From contig NZ_JASTWJ010000001.1 in assembly GCF_030499515.1 (NCBI RefSeq), positions 8,722,001 through 8,786,000 of the forward strand: a stretch of 64,000 nucleotides of DNA. The letters run 5' to 3'. Below, in pieces: positions 19,001 through 28,800 of the stretch. The number at the start of each line of letters is the position of its first letter. Position 1 is the first letter of the stretch. The notes under the pieces are model-generated. The model had not been told where the DNA came from and made no database searches. It saw nothing but the letters and a program-made list of their open reading frames with translations. Origin of the DNA: Streptomyces sp. DT2A-34 (GTDB lineage: Bacteria > Actinomycetota > Actinomycetes > Streptomycetales > Streptomycetaceae). The translations under genes and the position numbers were made by a program.

Positions 19001-19431
19001 GGCGAGGTCACCACGATGCCGGCGCCCTGCGCCTCGTCGATCCGGCAGTCACGTGCCACCAGCGTTCCCTGATGCCACGCCAGGATCGCCGTCCACCCCG
19101 CACCGGTGATGCGGCAGGCGTCGAGTGCGGCCTCGCCGCGCCGGATCTCCACGGCGGCCGTGTCGTCGTCCCCGCCGGAGATCGTCAGACCGGAGAGCTG
19201 CACCGCCTCGGTGTCGACGACGACGGCGCTGCCCGAGCCCACGTGGATCCGCACGTCGCTCCCGCCGCTCGCGGCGGAGATGGTCACCATGCGGGTGATG
19301 ACCAGGGGTTCCTCGTACGTCCCCCCGGCCACGGTGATCACCGCGCCGTCGGAGGCGGCGCGCAGTGCCTCGCCTATGGACTGGTAGGCGCCGGGACGGT
19401 CCCGGGAGACCAGCAGGACCTGCCTCGTCAT
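16087..19431 (-). CDS. Right-handed beta-helix protein fused to tandem AAA domains (EccA-like)
   Basis: I start it at ATG 19431, which overlaps the upstream stop by four bases (ATGA), giving 1114 residues. Residues 1 to about 500 are parallel beta-helix repeats (patterns like VRDCEV, ISGGDDD, repeated V/I-x-DC/NC-x-I). A short charged linker follows. The first AAA domain (about 570-830) has GPPGTGKT (606-613, K612), VLFIDEAY as Walker B and a MASRFSRTVEFP arginine-finger region, close to the CbxX/EccA family. The second AAA domain (about 865-1085) is degenerate: GKEGSGRG lacks the Walker lysine and LLLLELDQA replaces DE. EccA ATPases act in the cytosol on ESX substrates; the beta-helix may be a substrate- or scaffold-binding part, which is inference. 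Confidence 0.85.
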   Translation of the reverse strand: MTRQVLLVSRDRPGAYQSIGEALRAASDGAVITVAGGTYEEPLVITRMVTISAASGGSDVRIHVGSGSAVVVDTEAVQLSGLTISGGDDDTAAVEIRRGEAALDACRITGAGWTAILAWHQGTLVARDCRIDEAQGAGIVVTSPGGNTVEKTVMQETGSSAIVVAEGGRLAVRESVIDRPGGNGICVNGNGHAKVKDTAITASGKPALVVEQNGAATVSGVTVTESASVDAYLTGKGRITLTGCRFSGAGAESVHIAGGSAPLLKKCAVSAPGGTAVRITAKSRPRVENCEITRASVGVSVEGGSTVALKQLSVREAAQAAVLVTEGSAVEAEQLTVAEGAGIGLRVAGGAKVMVRDSDIATDRANAVELAEKGTGRFQELRLRTAGGCGFSLTDGSEAEVVSARLQGCEVLVGKDAALTVRDSEIAGSGTDAIRVTGGGSVTAIGCRVHSARGHGVNIQATARAEVSNCVIFDNAGDGVRTNTEEPVSVRDCEVRDNGGLQVHQLRDNPQFSAGNLTGGDRQDKSGRAASKGRQRQEDGGAERSEASETAQHTGTGPLAELDALVGLESVKHEVTSLINLNKMAQRREEMGLPMPPMSRHLVFAGPPGTGKTTVARLYGAVLAELGILSKGHIVEVARADLVAQYIGATAIKTTEVVTKAIGGVLFIDEAYTLTSQAKGSGPDFGQEAVDALMKMMEDHRDEIVVIVAGYSEQMDQFLSSNPGMASRFSRTVEFPNYSVDELVTIVRGLCAKHYYELTDSAMEGLTTYFERIPKGPTFGNGRVARQLFESMINRQASRLATHPPTADSEFTRLTADDVEKPPGAEPAASGPGDNRQPQEPRSSRRIANLVGLETVRTSLLERLAGLTELRRQRQPVAGLMNLVFAGKEGSGRGAVAGLYARCLAEYGLLETGAVHRQALSAFPAGWREQAETFAAAVFDEAAGGLLLLELDQAFQARPESERGVVMSALRAAADANGEVALVLCGEEALVAEVLNARPGSELAACFAEYLPFSDYSGAELAELSWRYLTVRGFTVDAPVRNSLAEHFTESPPPAGAYGAHRFAERLAAADSPAIRPSARANAADTDSADSGAGAGQVPPEEGSPALAEAGAGA

Positions 19432-22400
19432 GGCGTCGTTCCCTTTCTGGGTGGTGCGGTGCCGGCGCCGCGGCCGGTCACGATCAGCCCCGGTGGATTG
19501 CGGAGGGCGCCGAGGGCCGTCGCCGGGAGCCGTACGGCGGGCTTGGCGTCCCGCCACTCCGTGTCGGCCTGCTCCAGCCTGGTCATCGCGAGGTCGTCCA
19601 GCGGGAGGCGCCGGATGTCGACGCTCCCGTCCGCGCCGATCTCCGGGCCCGTCAGCTCCCGCAGCAGCAGCACGCGCCGTTCCTCGTCGCGCACCCCGAG
19701 CACCTTGAAACTGGTGCCGGGCAGGTAGAGCACCCGGTCGGGGACGGTCGGGTCGAGCAGGGCGGTACGGCGCGCCGTCATCGACCAGATCAGTACGTCG
19801 ACGTCGCCGGCCATCTCGGGATGCGCGGCGGTCAGCGCGGCGCAGAACGCCCACTCGGTGACCAGCCGGCGCTTGCCGTACCACTGCCACTCCGCCTCGC
19901 TCAGCGTGGTGCGCAGCAGTGTGGCTCCGCGATAGGACGGCAGTCGGCGCAGCCCCGACGCCACGCAGCGGGCCAGCGGCACATGGGGGCCGACGGTCGC
20001 GCCGCGCACCGCGCTGTCGATCCGGTCGGTTCCTCCGGACAGATACAGCCGAACCGCGACCAGGTCGGTGACCACGTCGTCGGCCGACTGCTTGGAACCA
20101 CCGCGCAGCCCGGGGGCCTCGGACAGCACCCGCGCCACGTGGTTCGAGGCGGAGTCGTACTGCTCCTTCAACGTCCGTCGCAACCAGGTACGTTCCTGCT
20201 CGATGCCGCGCGCCGGGGGTACGGCGCAGGCGTCGGGCGCGGGCACGGGTTGCATGCGTACGGCCGGCCGCTGAGCCTTGGGTCGCGCGGCGGGCGTGGG
20301 GGCCGGCGCGGGCGCAGGCGTTCCCGGGGGAGCGGGGGCCGCTGCCGGGCCCGGAGGCGGAGGCGGGGTCGGGGTCCGGGCCGACGTGGGGGCGGCCGCC
20401 GGAGGAGGCGCCGGGGAGGACGCGGCCGTCGGCTGCGGAGCCGGTCGCGGTGCCGCCGCTCGCGGCGCCGGGTCTGTCACGGGCTCGGGATCCACGGTAC
20501 CGGCACAGGCGGGCGCCGCCTCGGCCGATTCGGCGGACGCGGCCCCGGCAGGCGGGGCCGACTCCAGCCTGAGTGACCGCGGACGCAGGGGAGCGGGGGC
20601 GGGCATGGATGCCTGCGCCTGCCGCCCGCCGGACGCGGCCGGATCGACGGGAGCCGCACCATCGGGGGGCCCGCCTGCGGAGGTGGCAGGCGCGGACCCG
20701 GGCTCGCCGGCAACGGGCACCGGCGTGGGCTCCAACACCTCGGCCGCAGCACCGGATCGACCCACCGCAAGTTCCGGCGCCGAGCCCGCAGCCCCTGACG
20801 CACCGACGACAGGCGCCGGATCGGGACTGGGCACGCCGCCTTCAGTTCCGGGCACGCTCCCGTCGGCTCCAGGCATGCCACTTGCGGTCCTGGACACTCC
20901 GCCTTCGGGCCCGGGGGCACCGCCGTGGGCTCCGGGCGCAAGCGCGGCACTGGACACTGCGCCTGCCGCGCCGGGCGCGCCTCCTTGGGTTCCGGGCACT
21001 CCGCCTTCGGTCCCGGGCACACCACTGGTTGCGGGGCCGCGAACATCGGCACCTGCGGGCGTGGACACTCCGTTACCGGCCCCGGGCACACCGCTCGCGG
21101 TCCCAGGCATCTCAGCTGAGGGCCCAGGGACGTCACTCGCGGGCGCGGACGCCCCACCATCGGCCCCGGGCACGCCACTTGTCGTCCCAGGTATCCCGGT
21201 TGCCGGACCTGGTACGCCACCAGCAGGCCCGGACACCCCACCATCAGCCCCAGGAACCCCACCGGCAGGACCGATCCGGTCCGGCGTAGAAGCCACTGAC
21301 TCGGCAGCAAGCCCGTGCTCGCCCACCACAGCCCCCGGCGCCTCCGCCGCAGGCCCGGTCCGGCCCGCCGCAGACCTCGACCCGGGCTCCTGAACTCCGC
21401 TCGCACCTGAGGGTTCACCCGCCGCGGGCCGCGCCGCACCCGGCACCTCGATCGAAAGCCCAGGTTCACCAACCCCAGACCCCGACGCGTCCGACACCCC
21501 GCCCCCAGGCACAGGTGCACGCACGTCGGCCACCTGCGCAGGCTCGCCGGCCAAGGGCCCCGGACCCGCCACCCCAGCCGCAGCTCCAGACGCACCCGCC
21601 CCACCCCTCCGGGACGACGCCGCGCCGGAGTTTTTCTCGATTGCGTCCTTCGGGGCGGGCAGTACTCGGCAGCTTTCGGTGAGTGTCGGATCGAGCTTCT
21701 GCCGGAGCTCCTCGGCCAGTGTCCGCATCCGCTCCGCGGACTCCGGTGTGCCCGCGTCGAAGTGGATGACCGTCATGCCCGGGTCGGCCGGGACGCGGTG
21801 CACCGCCGGGGCGTCGCACGCAGCCGCAGGCGGCCGTAGCCACAGTCCGCTCTGGGTGACCTCCAGCACGGCGTCGGGCGCGTACTCGTACACGCCCGAG
21901 GAGACCTCCGGCAAGCCGTCCGCCGGGCGGCGGCGGCCGCGTAGCTCGGGCGGTGGCGCCGCGGAGCCGGGGGCGGCCGCGGGCCGGTAGACCAGCTCGC
22001 GGACGAAGGCGGGCGGGCCGGGGGTGCCGTCGGTGGCCAGTACGCGGATCTGCGCACCGTCGGTGCCCGGCTCGCCGACCGTCGGCAGCCCGGCGTAGAC
22101 GGTGACCTGCTGGCCGAACCGGTCGGCCAGTACCTGACCGAGCGCGGTGCCCTTCGGCACGGCCACCGGCCCGTAGGCGGTGAAGCGAACCAGCGGCCGG
22201 GCGGCCGGTGCGACGCGTCCCCAGAACCGCTCGATGTCCTCCACCGACAGGTTCGCGCCACCGGGGCAGCCGAGCACCACGACGAGCCGGTCGGACTGGC
22301 AGAGGAGGGAGGCCGTTAGCCGGCGACGATGGACGTCCTGCTCGCTTACGGGCTGGTCCGTCCGCCGGACCCAGACGCCGCCGGGAACGGGTTCGGCCGT

Positions 22401-22937
22401 ACCGTTGGGGCTGGTCGCGAAGGAGGCCTCCGGCACGGCGTGCTCCCACTTCGGCACGGGGAACCGGCGCGACACCTGGGGGGCGCGCTTGGTCGGCCCG
22501 AGCCGGGCCCAGGCGGACGAGCGACGCGGCTGGAAGCCCAGCCAGCCGGAACCGGCGGCCTCCGGCACGAACAGCACACCCCCGGCGGCGGGGAGCACCC
22601 AGCCGTCCGGGGTGAGCACGGTCCGTTCGAGCCGGTCGGCCAGGAGCTGACCGGCCGTCATGGCGGTCTCGCGGCTCGGTCGGCCGATGATCAGCCGGAA
22701 GGAACGCCCTCGGCGTTTGAGCAGACTGGCCACCGACTCCCAGTCCTCGGCCGGCGGATCCTCCGGGAGGTCGACGACGACGAGCGTGTGTTCCGGGTCG
22801 TGGGCCAGTCCGCCGGCGAAGGCGTGCAGCTGTGGGTTGATCTTCCCCGCGGGGTGGACCAGCAGCGCACCGCCGATGCTCTGGCACTCCAGTGCGGCCC
22901 GGCTTGAGCTGCGCGAACCGCGATCGAGTTGCACCAT
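19428..22937 (-). CDS. ESX-locus protein with Pro/Gly/Ala-rich centre and degenerate ART-like C-terminus
   Basis: ATG 22937 has a strong GGGGGCGGG ribosome site; a GTG at 22958 inside eccB is an alternative. The protein has 1169 residues. The first ~430 are globular and contain alternating beta/alpha motifs (HTLVVVDLP, DRLVVVLGCPGGANLS). Residues about 450-870 are low complexity (VPG, GGVPG, APG repeats). The C-terminal ~260 residues are globular: SYRGATLLRT, VLIWSMTARRTALL and RVLYLPGTSFKVLGV match the layout of ADP-ribosyltransferase exoenzymes (R, middle strand, E-x-E followed by LPGTxFxV), but the STS and catalytic glutamates are absent. It sits between eccB and the AAA gene, with overlap to the latter. 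It may occupy the slot of EccE or an assembly factor; that is inference. Confidence 0.7.
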   Translation of the reverse strand: MVQLDRGSRSSSRAALECQSIGGALLVHPAGKINPQLHAFAGGLAHDPEHTLVVVDLPEDPPAEDWESVASLLKRRGRSFRLIIGRPSRETAMTAGQLLADRLERTVLTPDGWVLPAAGGVLFVPEAAGSGWLGFQPRRSSAWARLGPTKRAPQVSRRFPVPKWEHAVPEASFATSPNGTAEPVPGGVWVRRTDQPVSEQDVHRRRLTASLLCQSDRLVVVLGCPGGANLSVEDIERFWGRVAPAARPLVRFTAYGPVAVPKGTALGQVLADRFGQQVTVYAGLPTVGEPGTDGAQIRVLATDGTPGPPAFVRELVYRPAAAPGSAAPPPELRGRRRPADGLPEVSSGVYEYAPDAVLEVTQSGLWLRPPAAACDAPAVHRVPADPGMTVIHFDAGTPESAERMRTLAEELRQKLDPTLTESCRVLPAPKDAIEKNSGAASSRRGGAGASGAAAGVAGPGPLAGEPAQVADVRAPVPGGGVSDASGSGVGEPGLSIEVPGAARPAAGEPSGASGVQEPGSRSAAGRTGPAAEAPGAVVGEHGLAAESVASTPDRIGPAGGVPGADGGVSGPAGGVPGPATGIPGTTSGVPGADGGASAPASDVPGPSAEMPGTASGVPGAGNGVSTPAGADVRGPATSGVPGTEGGVPGTQGGAPGAAGAVSSAALAPGAHGGAPGPEGGVSRTASGMPGADGSVPGTEGGVPSPDPAPVVGASGAAGSAPELAVGRSGAAAEVLEPTPVPVAGEPGSAPATSAGGPPDGAAPVDPAASGGRQAQASMPAPAPLRPRSLRLESAPPAGAASAESAEAAPACAGTVDPEPVTDPAPRAAAPRPAPQPTAASSPAPPPAAAPTSARTPTPPPPPGPAAAPAPPGTPAPAPAPTPAARPKAQRPAVRMQPVPAPDACAVPPARGIEQERTWLRRTLKEQYDSASNHVARVLSEAPGLRGGSKQSADDVVTDLVAVRLYLSGGTDRIDSAVRGATVGPHVPLARCVASGLRRLPSYRGATLLRTTLSEAEWQWYGKRRLVTEWAFCAALTAAHPEMAGDVDVLIWSMTARRTALLDPTVPDRVLYLPGTSFKVLGVRDEERRVLLLRELTGPEIGADGSVDIRRLPLDDLAMTRLEQADTEWRDAKPAVRLPATALGALRNPPGLIVTGRGAGTAPPRKGTTP

Positions 22938-22947
22938 GTCCCGCCCC

Positions 22948-24282
22948 CTAACCGGCACGCGCCGAGACGGCGGTCTTGGCTGTGGTGGTGTCCAGCGTCG
23001 GACCGGTGGGTGCCAGATCGAGCAGTTGGCGGGGCAGCGTCCGCACCTTGGCCTGGCCGTAGCCGAGTGCCGCGAGCGCGTCGGTGTTGGCGAACGGGTA
23101 CTTCCTGCCGCTGTCGGTGATCAGGTAGATCCGCGATGTGGCGTCGGGCGCCTGCGCGGACTCCGCCGCGACGATCAGGCCCTTGGCCGGCGGCACGAAC
23201 AGACCGGAAGGTCGCGGCCCGGCGGCGATGGGCTCGGTCACGACCGTGCCGCCCTTGGAGCTGCCGGCCTTCTGCAGCACGCACAGCGCCGAGCCGCCAG
23301 GGCTGAATGCCGGCCCGGAGAGGAGGTCCGGCACCGCCGTCAGCAGGGAGCGGTCCTGCGAGACGGGGGCCGCCGCGATGTCGGCCGTGGTGACCTGCCT
23401 CGGCGTAGAGGCGCCGGGTACGGCGCTGAGCAGGGCGAACTCGGTGCGGTTGATCGGGGCCAGGCCGTCGGTCAGCAGCACGTACATCTCGCGGGCGCCG
23501 GCGGCTGTCGTTTCGAACAGCTGCCCCACCTTCGCGGACTCGCCGGCCACCGAGGAGCCCGCGGAGCCCGCCTCCGGGATGCGCGGGGCGGTCAGCTTCC
23601 CGCCGGACGGCAGCTGGGCCAGCCAGGTCGAGGAGACCCGGACGGTCCGCTGGGTCACCATGCCGAGCGCGACCAGTTCGGCGTGGGACAGCTTGTACGC
23701 CCGGCTGTTCCACACGAGGTACGTGGTGCGGTCCGGCCCGGAGAGCAGGACCCGCTGGTTGCGGGGGACGGGGGTGGAACGACCCGCGGGGTCGAGGTCC
23801 ACCAGCGTCTTCGCGCTGCCCGGCGGCAGGCAGACCGCGCGGTCTCCGGAGAGCAGGTCGGTGGCGGGAGGCACTTCATCGGGTGCGCCGACGATGCCGA
23901 GCTGCGGGCCGCGCCGGACCTCCGCCAGGGTGTCGCGTGCGACGGAGACCGTCTTGGCACGGGCTCCGGCGACCAGCAGCGCGGAGGCGTAGTTGGCCAT
24001 GGGGTACAGCTGCTGGTCGAGGAGGAGGTACCGGTTGCCGGTCTCCTCCTCCACGATGATCGACCCCGGATTGCGCCATGCCGTGCTCTCCTTGGGGCTG
24101 ATCAGGCCGTAGACCCCGAAGCCCGCGGCGAGCAGGACGGCGACCAGCGCGCCGAACTGCATGCCGAGGTTCCCGCGCCGCATGGGGACCTCGACGGGTC
24201 CTGGATCACCGGCCAGCAAGGCCGACACGAGCCGGCCGACGGCGAACCGGTGGGCCTGGACGTGATCGCGTCGATTCTGCAC
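22948..24282 (-). CDS. eccB: Type VII secretion protein EccB
   Basis: From GTG 24282 the protein has 444 residues. The N-terminus RRDHVQAHRFAVGRLVSALL is the hallmark of EccB, followed by one membrane helix (about 40-62, FGALVAVLLAAGFGVYGLI) and a large extracytoplasmic part with repeated beta-rich modules. EccB is a membrane core component of the ESX translocon. It starts 10 bases after the eccD stop, so both are in one operon. Length is close to the usual 450-500 residues. Confidence 0.95.
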   Translation of the reverse strand: MQNRRDHVQAHRFAVGRLVSALLAGDPGPVEVPMRRGNLGMQFGALVAVLLAAGFGVYGLISPKESTAWRNPGSIIVEEETGNRYLLLDQQLYPMANYASALLVAGARAKTVSVARDTLAEVRRGPQLGIVGAPDEVPPATDLLSGDRAVCLPPGSAKTLVDLDPAGRSTPVPRNQRVLLSGPDRTTYLVWNSRAYKLSHAELVALGMVTQRTVRVSSTWLAQLPSGGKLTAPRIPEAGSAGSSVAGESAKVGQLFETTAAGAREMYVLLTDGLAPINRTEFALLSAVPGASTPRQVTTADIAAAPVSQDRSLLTAVPDLLSGPAFSPGGSALCVLQKAGSSKGGTVVTEPIAAGPRPSGLFVPPAKGLIVAAESAQAPDATSRIYLITDSGRKYPFANTDALAALGYGQAKVRTLPRQLLDLAPTGPTLDTTTAKTAVSARAG

Positions 24283-24292
24283 CGCAGCCCCC

Positions 24293-25699
24293 TCAGCCGG
24301 CCAGCGAGCGGAAGTACGCGTACACGTTGAGGACCTGCAGCAGCAGCGGGATGAGGGCGAGCGCCGTGAGGCCCTCGAAGATCTCCCCGAGGCGCCCCCA
24401 GATGGGCCGCAGCCGCGCCCCGGGCAGCCGCCAGGCACCGGTCAGCAGCAGAACGGCGACGGCGAACAGCCCGAACATGGTGCCGGCCTGTGCCACCGGG
24501 CCGGCGTGGAGGGTGAGGGACAGCAGCACCAGGATCGCGCCGAGCGCGCCGGCGATCACCAGGGCGATGCGCTGCGAGGCGTTGCCCACCGCGCGTGCGC
24601 GCAGCAGCACCGCCGGGCTGAACACCGCGGCGAAGACCCAGCCCGACCAGTTCGGGGCCTGGACCAGCAGGGCGGAGGCCACGATGAAGACCGCGGCGGA
24701 GGAGAGGAAGAAGACACTGAGATAGCCGTCCGCCGCCGCGGCCCGGCGGTTGACCAGGGGTTCGGGCAGCGGGTCGATGCCCTGCTGCAGTTCCTCGGCG
24801 TTGTGCGGGAGTTCCACGACGCGCAGCCTCGCCGCGAACAGCGCCAGGCGCGGAACGATCGGGGACAGCGCGAACAGGGTCGCCGCGAGCACCGCGGCGA
24901 CCCGGGTGGCGTCCCACGCGAGGACGATCGACAGGAACGAACCGACCTCCACCGTGCCCGCCAGCATCAGCAGGGTGCCGAACACCGCGATCGGCACCCG
25001 GCCGGTGGCCAGGACCGCGGCGGCCGCCACTCCGGTGAACGTGGCGGTGAGCAGCCCGTCCAGCCGGCCGGGCGCGAACAGCCCGGCGGGGCCGGCCACC
25101 GCGGACAGCCCGGCCAGCGCGGCGAACAGGCACGCGCCCAGGCCGGTGATGGTCCCCATGGCCCGGTCTTCCAGGTTCTTGGTGACCAGGCCGCAGCCGA
25201 CGATCAGGCCCACGGCGAGCAGCCCGCAGGTGAGCGTGGTCAGCAGATGGGGGCGGGTGGCGACGACCATGGCGGCGAGGGACGCCAGCACCAGGCAGAC
25301 CAGGACGAGGCAGAGCCGACGGGTCAACTCCGGCCGCCAGCGGTCCCGTTGGGCGTTGAGCGCGTTGGACACCCCGTCGGCCACGTCGTCGAACCGCAGC
25401 TCCGACAGGAGGTCGTCCTTCGGCCGCAGATACAGCACGTCACCGTCGCGCAGACCGAGGGTCTCCGGAGTGCCGTCCAGGTCGAGCGGGGCCTCGCCGA
25501 GGCGCTGCAGCGCCCATCTGCCGCCGAGGTCCTCCTCGTTCACGGACGGTTTCAGCACGAGGGGCAGGAGTGTGGCCACCGTGGCGGTGACGGGCACCGC
25601 GAGGTCGGTGCGGCCCTTGGCCGCGCTGACAGTCAGTCGGCAGACGTCGGTGGTCCCCCCGTGCCCGGTACGGGATGGGGACGACGCGGCGGTGCTCAT
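24293..25699 (-). CDS. eccD: Type VII secretion integral membrane protein EccD
   Basis: From ATG 25699 (MSTAASSPSRTG) the protein has 468 residues. Residues about 20-95 form the ubiquitin-like YukD domain (VCRLTVSAAKGRTDLAVPV; LRDGDVLYLRPK), followed by about 11 hydrophobic helices, which is the known EccD layout. EccD lines the ESX membrane channel. It lies 115 bases after eccC and 10 bases before eccB. The longer upstream frame to 25879 has atypical composition and I did not use it. Confidence 0.95.
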   Translation of the reverse strand: MSTAASSPSRTGHGGTTDVCRLTVSAAKGRTDLAVPVTATVATLLPLVLKPSVNEEDLGGRWALQRLGEAPLDLDGTPETLGLRDGDVLYLRPKDDLLSELRFDDVADGVSNALNAQRDRWRPELTRRLCLVLVCLVLASLAAMVVATRPHLLTTLTCGLLAVGLIVGCGLVTKNLEDRAMGTITGLGACLFAALAGLSAVAGPAGLFAPGRLDGLLTATFTGVAAAAVLATGRVPIAVFGTLLMLAGTVEVGSFLSIVLAWDATRVAAVLAATLFALSPIVPRLALFAARLRVVELPHNAEELQQGIDPLPEPLVNRRAAAADGYLSVFFLSSAAVFIVASALLVQAPNWSGWVFAAVFSPAVLLRARAVGNASQRIALVIAGALGAILVLLSLTLHAGPVAQAGTMFGLFAVAVLLLTGAWRLPGARLRPIWGRLGEIFEGLTALALIPLLLQVLNVYAYFRSLAG

Positions 25700-25814
25700 G
25701 GTTCTCCTGCGGTGCAAAGACGGGGAAAACGGGGCGGGTTCGATGCGCTGGGGAAGGTCGGTGCGGCGCGCGGGCGCCGGGCGCCAGGTGTCCGGCGCCC
25801 GGCGGAGGGCCGGC

Positions 25815-28800
25815 TCACGGCGGAGCCGCCAGTCCGGTCTGGAGCAGCCCGACACCGCGCCGGGTGACGAACTGCGCACGGCCCGGGGGCAGGGTGCGCG
25901 GCTTGGCCTCGCCGATGAACTTGCCCTCCTCCTTGGGGTAGGAGAGGAGCAGCGCCGGACTGCCCAGTTCCCACATCCGGCGCAGCAGCGGGTCCATCAT
26001 GGCGCGCATCGCTCCGGAGGTGCTGCGCGCGACCACGATGTGCAGCCCGATGTTGGCCGCCTGCGCCAGCAGCGGCACCATGGGCGTCATCGGGTTGTCC
26101 ATGGCGCTGCCGGTGGCGAACAGGTCGTAGTCGTCGATGAGCATGAACAGCCGCGGTCCCGTCCACCAGTCGCGCTGCGGCAGCCGCTCCGGGGCGATGT
26201 CGGGGCCGGGCACCCGGCCGCTCACCGACACCGCGGCGCTGGCCGCCAGTTCCGCCAGCGCCTCGGTGCCCACGGCATAGCCGACGCGGTACTCCTCCGG
26301 GACGTCCCGCAGGAGCTGCCGGCTGGGGTCGGCGAGCAGGATGCGCGCCTCGTCGGGGGTGTAGCGGGCGGTGATCGCCCTGGCGACCAGGCGCAGCGCG
26401 TTGGTCTTCCCGGTGGCGTCGTCGCCGAAGGTCATCAGGTGCGGCACCTTCGCGAAGTCGTGCCAGACAGGCTGCAGGCGCTTCTCGTCCCAGCCCAGAC
26501 AGGCCCGCATGTCGCCCTCCGGCGGCGGCAGCTGGTCCACCGGCAGGTTGCTGGGCAGCAGCCGTACGCCGGGTGCCGACCGGCCGGGCCAGAACGTCTC
26601 GATCTCCGCGGCCGCGGCCTTGGTCGCGCTGGTCAGGTCCTCGATGTCCGACGAGCCGTCGAGCCGGGGCAGCGCCGACAGGAAGTGGTGGCTCGAACTG
26701 GTGAGACCGCGCCCCGGGCGCGAGGGCACTCCGGCGGCCTGACGGGTTCCGACCTCCGACTCCATGCTGTCACCGAGCCGGAGCTCCAGCTTGGTGCCCA
26801 TCAGGTCACGCTGCTTGGGGCGGATCTCCGACCAGCGGACCGCCGAGGCCACCACGTGCACACCGAAGGAGAGGCCGCGGGAGGCCAGTTCGGCGACCCG
26901 GTCCTCCAGCTCCTCGAAGTCCTGCCGGAGGGTCGCCCACCCGTCCACCACGAAGAAGACGTCGCCGTACGGGTCGTCGATCTGCCCGCTCCTGCGCAGC
27001 GCGCGGTAGGCGGCCATCGACTCCAGGCCCAGGCTGGTGAAGCGCTCCTCGCGCGTCTCCAGTACCTGGGTCATCTCCTCGACGGTGCGCAGCACCCGGT
27101 CGCGCTCCAGACGGGTGGCCACCGAGCCGACGTGCGGCAGCCCCGCGACGGAGACGATGCCGCCGCCGCCGAAGTCCAGGCAGTAGAACTGGACCTCCTC
27201 CGGGGTGTGCGTCAGGGCGAGCGAGAGGATCAGGCTGCGGAGCAGGGTGGACTTGCCGGTCTGCGGTGCTCCCGCGACACCGACGTGTCCGTCGGCCCCG
27301 GAGAGGTCGGCGACCAGCAGTTCGCGTATCTGCTCGTACGGCCGGTCCACCATGCCGAGCGGTACCTTCAGGGCGCCGAGCGCCGGGTAGTCGCTCGCGC
27401 TCATCCCGCGCAGCGGGTCGGGCACGATGCCCGGCAGCAGCTGGTCGAGGCTCGGCGACTCGTCCAGCGGCGGCAGCCACACCTGGCGGGCGGGCGGGCC
27501 GGCGTCGTTGAGCCGGTCGATCAGCACGTCGAGCAGGCTCTCGGAGCTCTCGGACTGCTCCTCGTCGTCCGACGGCTCGTCCGAATCCCGTGACTCATCC
27601 GGGTCGGCGGACGCCAGGGCGGCCGGCAGCGGCGGCCGCTGCTCCAGGCCGAAGGGGACGATCTCGGCGGCCGGCCTGCTCGGGTCGTCGCCCGTGACGG
27701 CGCGGATCTGCGGTTCCGGACAGGGCCCGGAGACGTAGGCGGCCTTGAAGCGGACGAGGTTGGTGGTGTCGATCTTCAGATAGCCGTGGCCCGGCGCCGA
27801 GGGCAGCTCGTAGGCGCCCGTGACGCCGATGACGCTGCGCGACTCCATGGAGGAGAAGGTGCGCAGGGCGATCCGGTAGGAGAGGTGGCCGGCGACCTTG
27901 TGGATGCTGCCTTCGTCGAGTCGCTGCGAGGCGAGCAGCAGGTGCACGCCGAGGCTTCGCCCGACGCGTCCGATCATCACGAAAAGCTCGATGAACTCCG
28001 GCTTGCTGGAGAGCAGTTCGGAGAACTCGTCGACGATGAGGAGCAGCGAGGGCATCGGGGCCAGCCGGGCGCCGCCCAGCCTGGCCTTCTCGTACTCGAA
28101 GAGTGAGGGGTAGCCGGCCTCGCGGAGCAGTTCCTGACGGCGGATCACCTCTCCCTGGAGCGAGTCGCGCATCCGGTCGACCAGCGGCAGCTCGTCGGCC
28201 AGGTTGGTGATCACCGCGGAGGTGTGCGGCAGCTTCTCCATGTTGAGGAAGGTGGCGCCGCCCTTGAAGTCGACCAGGACCAGGTTGAGGATCTCGGAGG
28301 AGTGGGTCGCGCACAGGCCGATGACCAGGGTGCGCAGGAGTTCGCTCTTGCCGGAGCCGGTGGCACCGATCAGCAGACCGTGCGGACCCATGCCGCTCTG
28401 GGCGGACTCCTTGAAGTCCAGCTCGACGATCTCGCCGTCCTCGGTCACCCCGACGGGCACCCGCAGGCGGGAGTGCTGCGGGGTGCGCGACCGCCACTGC
28501 GAAGCCACGTCGAACCCCCGCGGATCGCGGATGCCGAGCAGGGCGGTCAGGTCGAAGTCGTTCTCGAACGGTTCGTCGACCAGGTCCACGATCCCGCTGG
28601 TGCGCATCGGCGCGAGGTACCGGGCCAGGCTCTCGGCCGCGGCGAGACTCAGGGCGTCGGCCCGAGCGGACGCCGTCGAGTCGCCGGACGGGAAGGTCAC
28701 CTGTCCCTTCTCGGTGGTCAGCCGCAGCACCTTCGAGCCGCCGGTCATGGCGCCGGTCAGGTCGAGCAGGACGACGTTGCGCAGTCCGGCGCCGAGCAGC

